Assembly: GCA_012032745.1 (NCBI GenBank)
Contig: JAAUQQ010000005.1
Span: forward strand, 1 to 36,473
Reading direction: 5' to 3'
Source of the DNA: Synechococcales cyanobacterium RM1_1_8
GTDB taxonomy: Bacteria; Cyanobacteriota; Cyanobacteriia; PCC-9006; JAAUQQ01
Length of the DNA stretch: 36,473 nt
This document shows positions 33,382 to 36,473 of the stretch, in pieces. The notes beneath the pieces are model-generated. The model saw only the letters and a list, made by a program, of their open reading frames with translations, was not told where the DNA came from and did not search any database. Every line of letters begins with the position of its first letter. Position 1 is the first letter of the stretch. The translations under genes and the position numbers were made by a program.

Positions 33382-34424
33382 TCAAGCCTTCTGGCGCTGG
33401 GGTTTGAGCCACTGGCGCTCCACGAGCAATTCCGCGATCTGCACGGCGTTGAGCGCTGCCCCCTTGCGGATCTGATCGCCACAGAGCCACAGCTCCAAGT
33501 TATTTTCACTCGACAAATCTTGCGAATTCGCCCCACCAGTGTCTCATCCTTGCCGCTGGCATCCATGGGCATCGGGAAATAGCTGGCTTTCCAGTCTTCC
33601 ACCAGCTTCACCCCTGGGGTCTGGGCGATTAGCTCGCGGGCTTTCTCTAGGGGAAAGGGGCGATCGAATTCTATGTTAATGGCTTCTGAGTGGGCCCGCA
33701 GTACGGGAACCCTCACGCAGGTGGCGGAAATTCTAATATCGTCGGTGCCCAAAATTTTGCGGGTCTCATGGACCATCTTCATCTCTTCTTCACAGTAGCC
33801 CTGGTCATTCCAGGCTGAATTGTGAGGAAACAAATTGAACGCAATGGGGTGGGGCAAAATCTCGGCCTGGGGCTCTTTCCCATCCAGGATCGCCTGGCTC
33901 TGGGTCCGCAGCTCTTCCATGGCTCGGGCTCCAGCACCGCTGGCGGATTGGTAGGTGGAGACAATCAAGCGGCGAATGGGCTGAACCTGGTGTAAGGGCC
34001 AGAGGGGCAGGCACATCAAAATGGTGGTGCAGTTAGGGTTGGCAATCACGCCCTGGTGGTGCTGGGCCGCTTCTGGATTGACTTCGGGGACCACCAGGGG
34101 AACGGCGGGGTCCAGGCGGAAGGCGCTGGAGTTGTCCACCATGACGGCTCCTGCGGCGGCGATCGCCGCCGCCCACTGTTTGGAGGTGCTGCCCCCGGCG
34201 GAGGCCAGCACAATATCGATGCCCTCGAAGGAGGCTGCCGTCACCGCTTCCACCACCAGGGATGCTCCTTTGAACTGGAGCTGCTGCCCCGCCGAACGGG
34301 GCGAGGAGAGGAGCTTGAGCTCCGAAAGCGGAAACTGGCGGCTTTCCAGCAGTGCCAGGAGTTCGGTGCCAACCGCTCCCGTGGCCCCTAGGATTGCGAC
34401 TCGATAGGTCTCAGACAAGTTCAA
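33382..34424 (-). CDS. asd: Aspartate-semialdehyde dehydrogenase, frame-broken near the 3' end
   Basis: Asd reduces aspartyl phosphate to aspartate semialdehyde with NADPH. The product begins [20 protein letters not shown], has the catalytic Cys in [34 protein letters not shown], and [20 protein letters not shown]. It stays family-like to ETLVGRIR, then goes out of frame near 33521-33523. The expected ending [20 protein letters not shown] is one frame over and stops at 33382-33384. A single missing C (CGCCAAGAT read as CGCAAGAT) explains this. As written, the wrong frame runs to 33303. It forms an asd-dapA-rnj cluster and diverges from tig, an arrangement I know from other cyanobacteria. Confidence 0.92.
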
Positions 34425-34497
34425 TGGCTCCTGGCATGGATCGGTGGTGGGGAGGGTGGGAGGTGCTCGATTGCCCCATTTGATTGCCCTATTTAAC

Positions 34498-34580
34498 TAT
34501 GATTTGGTGCGTTGCAGTTATGGTTTGGTGCGTTGCAGTTATGGTTTGGTGCGTTGCAGTATGGTTTGGTGCGTTGCAGT
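34498..34580. repeat. 21-bp tandem repeat in the asd/tig divergent region, 4 copies
   Basis: TATGGTTTGGTGCGTTGCAGT repeats four times. The first copy has one changed base and the fourth lacks one T. It occupies the 5' flank shared by asd and tig. Confidence 0.93.
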
Positions 34581-34592
34581 TTGGCAATTTGG

Positions 34593-34621
34593 TTGACATT
34601 TTGCGGTTTGCCAAGCTTAAA
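34593..34621 (+). promoter_or_regulatory. Candidate tig promoter
   Basis: A perfect TTGACA at 34593-34598 lies 17 bp before CTTAAA (34616-34621), a weak -10. It follows the tandem repeat directly and would give a leader of about 225 nt. Confidence 0.33.
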
Positions 34622-34853
34622 CGCCGACTCCGAAGCCCTCCAGTCTTCCCAGGGCAAAACTTCCCACCGCCAGACTCTAGTATCCCCCCGGCAGTGCGCT
34701 ATTCTCTTTGGGGGCTTGCCTAGGGGATGCGTCTTGGGAGGAGTTGTCTGAGGGAATTGTTGCGATCGCGGCCAAGTCCCCATCGACAGAGCGAATTTCC
34801 TTCAAGTAACATGTGTGATCGCCCGCCCCACCGTTTTAATGATTGAGAATCGA

Positions 34854-36473
34854 ATGAAAGTCACCCAGGAAAAGTTACCCGACAGCCAGCTCGGTCTAGA
34901 GATTGAGATTCCCGGCGAACTCTCCAAGCAGGTCTACGACCAAACTCTGTCGAAGCTTTCCCGTGAGGTCAGCCTGCCGGGGTTTCGCAAGGGCAAGATT
35001 CCGCGCCATATTTTGATCCAGCGTTTGGGGAGCGGCCGCATCAAGGCCACAGCCATTGAGGATCTGGTGCAAAAGGGCATCGACCAGGCGATCGCCGCTG
35101 AAAAAATTGAAGCCCTGGGCAACTACCAGCTCAAAACCAGCTTTGATGAGCTGATTGGCGGCTTCGAGCCCGGCCAGCCCCTGACGTTTTCGGCTTCGGT
35201 GGATGTTCCCCCCCAGCCCGTGATGCAGGACTACCGGGGCCTGAGCCTGCGCGCGGAGGAAGTCAAGTATGATGCGGCCAAGGTCGATAGCGTCCTGGCT
35301 GACTACCAAAAGCAGCTCGCCACCCTGGTGCCGGTCGAGGACCGTCCAGCCCAGGAAAATGACGTGGTGATCATTGACTTCAAGGGCCATTTGGACCTGC
35401 CAGAAGACGCAGCGGAGGGAACTGAGCCGGAGGAAATTCCCGGTGGCTCGGCGGAGGACTTCCAGGTGGAGCTGGGAGAAGGGCGCTTTATTCCAGGCTT
35501 TATCGAAGGCATCCTCGGCATGGAGCCCGAAGAAACCCGCACGATCGCCGCCCAATTCCCCGAAGACTATCCCCAGGCAGAAGTGGCTGGGCGGGCCGCT
35601 ACCTTTGTGGTCACCCTCAAAGAAATCAAAAACCGGGAGCTGCCGGAACTAGATGATGACTTCGCCCAGGAAGTCAGCGATTTTGAGACCCTGGCAGAGC
35701 TGCGCGAGAGCCTGGAGAAGCGCTATCGCGATGAGGCGGAGCAAAAGACCAGGGCCAACAAACATGCAGCGATCGCCCAGGCCCTGACCGACAAAATCGA
35801 CGTTGAACTCCCCCTCACCCTGATTGAGCGGGAATCGAACCAGATCCTCTCCCAGACCCTGATGCGCCTCAGCGACCAGGGCATGGATGTCAATCGGATC
35901 TTCACCCCGGAGCTGGCCCAACAGTTCCGCCAGCAATCCCGCCCCGAGGCCATCGATCGCCTCAAGCGCACCCTGTCCCTGGGAGAAATTGCCAATGCGG
36001 AATCGATCACCGTCAGTGAGGAGGCGATCGCCACCAAGATCGCCGAAGTGCTGGAAAACACCACCCAGGACAAGGCCCAGATTGACATGGACCGCCTCCG
36101 CAGCATCGTCAAAGAAGACCTGCTGCGGGATGCCATCCTGGACTGGGTTGAGGCTCAGAGCACCGTCGAGCTGCTGGCGGAAGGCACCCTGGAGGCCGAG
36201 GCAGCAGCGTTAGAGGCAGCTGAGTTGGCAGCGGCTGAGCTAGAAGCCGCCGCTGAGCCCCAAAGCGCGGATTCATCCAGCGAGTCAGAGCCTGGGGCGA
36301 TCGCCCCAGAGGACCAAAACACGATCGAAGTTGAAGCCGTGGCCGTGGCGGATGAGTCCGAGGTAGCTCAGTCCAGCGAAACTGCCGCCGCCCCAGAGCA
36401 AACCCAGCCCAGTCCGAAAAAGGGTGGGAAAAGAAACCCAGCAAAAAGTAGCCCCAACGGCAGCAGCGGGCGC
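34854..36473 (+). CDS. tig: Trigger factor, truncated by the window end
   Basis: Trigger factor is a ribosome-bound chaperone and prolyl isomerase for nascent chains. The frame is open for 540 codons from the ATG at 34854 to the edge. It starts MKVTQEKLPDSQLGLEIEIP, has the ribosome-docking LPGFRKGKIPRHIL, a central PPIase domain (NDVVIIDFKGHLD to GRFIPGFIEGILGMEPEET), and helical chaperone arms. The standard domains end near residue 440. Beyond them is an Ala/Glu/Ser/Pro-rich acidic tail of at least 95 residues, turning basic at PKKGGKRNPAKSS. Relatives are usually about 430-490 residues, so the tail is unusually long and its true end is unseen. In many genomes clpP and clpX follow. Confidence 0.95.
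   Translation, partial: MKVTQEKLPDSQLGLEIEIPGELSKQVYDQTLSKLSREVSLPGFRKGKIPRHILIQRLGSGRIKATAIEDLVQKGIDQAIAAEKIEALGNYQLKTSFDELIGGFEPGQPLTFSASVDVPPQPVMQDYRGLSLRAEEVKYDAAKVDSVLADYQKQLATLVPVEDRPAQENDVVIIDFKGHLDLPEDAAEGTEPEEIPGGSAEDFQVELGEGRFIPGFIEGILGMEPEETRTIAAQFPEDYPQAEVAGRAATFVVTLKEIKNRELPELDDDFAQEVSDFETLAELRESLEKRYRDEAEQKTRANKHAAIAQALTDKIDVELPLTLIERESNQILSQTLMRLSDQGMDVNRIFTPELAQQFRQQSRPEAIDRLKRTLSLGEIANAESITVSEEAIATKIAEVLENTTQDKAQIDMDRLRSIVKEDLLRDAILDWVEAQSTVELLAEGTLEAEAAALEAAELAAAELEAAAEPQSADSSSESEPGAIAPEDQNTIEVEAVAVADESEVAQSSETAAAPEQTQPSPKKGGKRNPAKSSPNGSSGR

Noticed and set aside
1-36473. Insertion sequences, prophage or defence island
   Set aside because: I found no transposase, integrase, phage structural or restriction gene. 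The content is mainly core cyanobacterial genes.

Overview
This window is cyanobacterial chromosome. It carries oxygenic photosynthesis genes (psbD, psbC, psbQ, ycf3), the clock-output regulator rpaA, a SigF-type group 3 sigma factor, several cyanobacterium-restricted small proteins (UPF0367, DUF3288), and many copies of the HIP1 octamer GCGATCGC. The DNA is GC-rich. I cannot name the genus from sequence alone. The window opens inside priA and closes inside tig, so both edge genes are truncated.

Layout. (1) 1-1848: 3' part of priA on the minus strand. (2) 2614-5607: a large Asp-box beta-propeller protein with FG-GAP/VCBS-like C-terminal repeats. (3) 5910-8334: the psbD-psbC operon on the minus strand, with a 17-nt overlap, a GTG start for psbC and a perfect 13-bp hairpin in the psbD leader. 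(4) 8723-10731, plus strand: UPF0367 protein, an ECF/CbiO-like ATPase, a NYN-domain (YacP/Rae1-like) nuclease and tRNA-Asn. (5) 10742-13054: a YheT-like hydrolase (minus) and rpaA (plus). (6) 13164-16149: holB and tmk (minus), a conserved unknown (plus), and an FHA protein (minus). (7) 16375-20834: a CtaA-like copper ATPase, a DUF3288 protein and a lipoprotein M28 peptidase. (8) 21068-23859: ycf3, gatC, a SRPBCC protein and sigF, all on the plus strand. (9) 23951-29823, minus strand: sds, murI, psbQ, an MBL/beta-CASP protein and an unlisted 40-residue membrane protein. (10) 30023-36473: RNase J, dapA and asd (minus), diverging from tig (plus).

Several genes form functional groups. psbD/psbC, psbQ and ycf3 serve the two photosystems. 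asd and dapA are consecutive steps toward lysine and diaminopimelate, and murI supplies D-glutamate for the same wall polymer. holB, tmk and priA belong to replication. Two MBL/beta-CASP proteins lie close together: RNase J and a second one with a C-terminal cysteine cluster.

Two window-wide patterns stand out. First, at least seven single-base frame breaks occur in otherwise well-conserved genes (priA twice, yacP-like, ctaA, M28 peptidase, dapA, asd), and tRNA-Asn lacks one acceptor-stem base. In each case the expected protein continues in another frame. Sequencing or assembly indels are the simplest explanation, so the affected genes should not be read as pseudogenes without resequencing. 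Second, short perfect or near-perfect tandem repeats of 11-21 bp are unusually common. They occur in gene leaders (psbQ, ycf3, rpaA, asd/tig, UPF0367) and, as multiples of 3, inside coding regions (holB, ctaA, MBL protein, propeller protein, priA).
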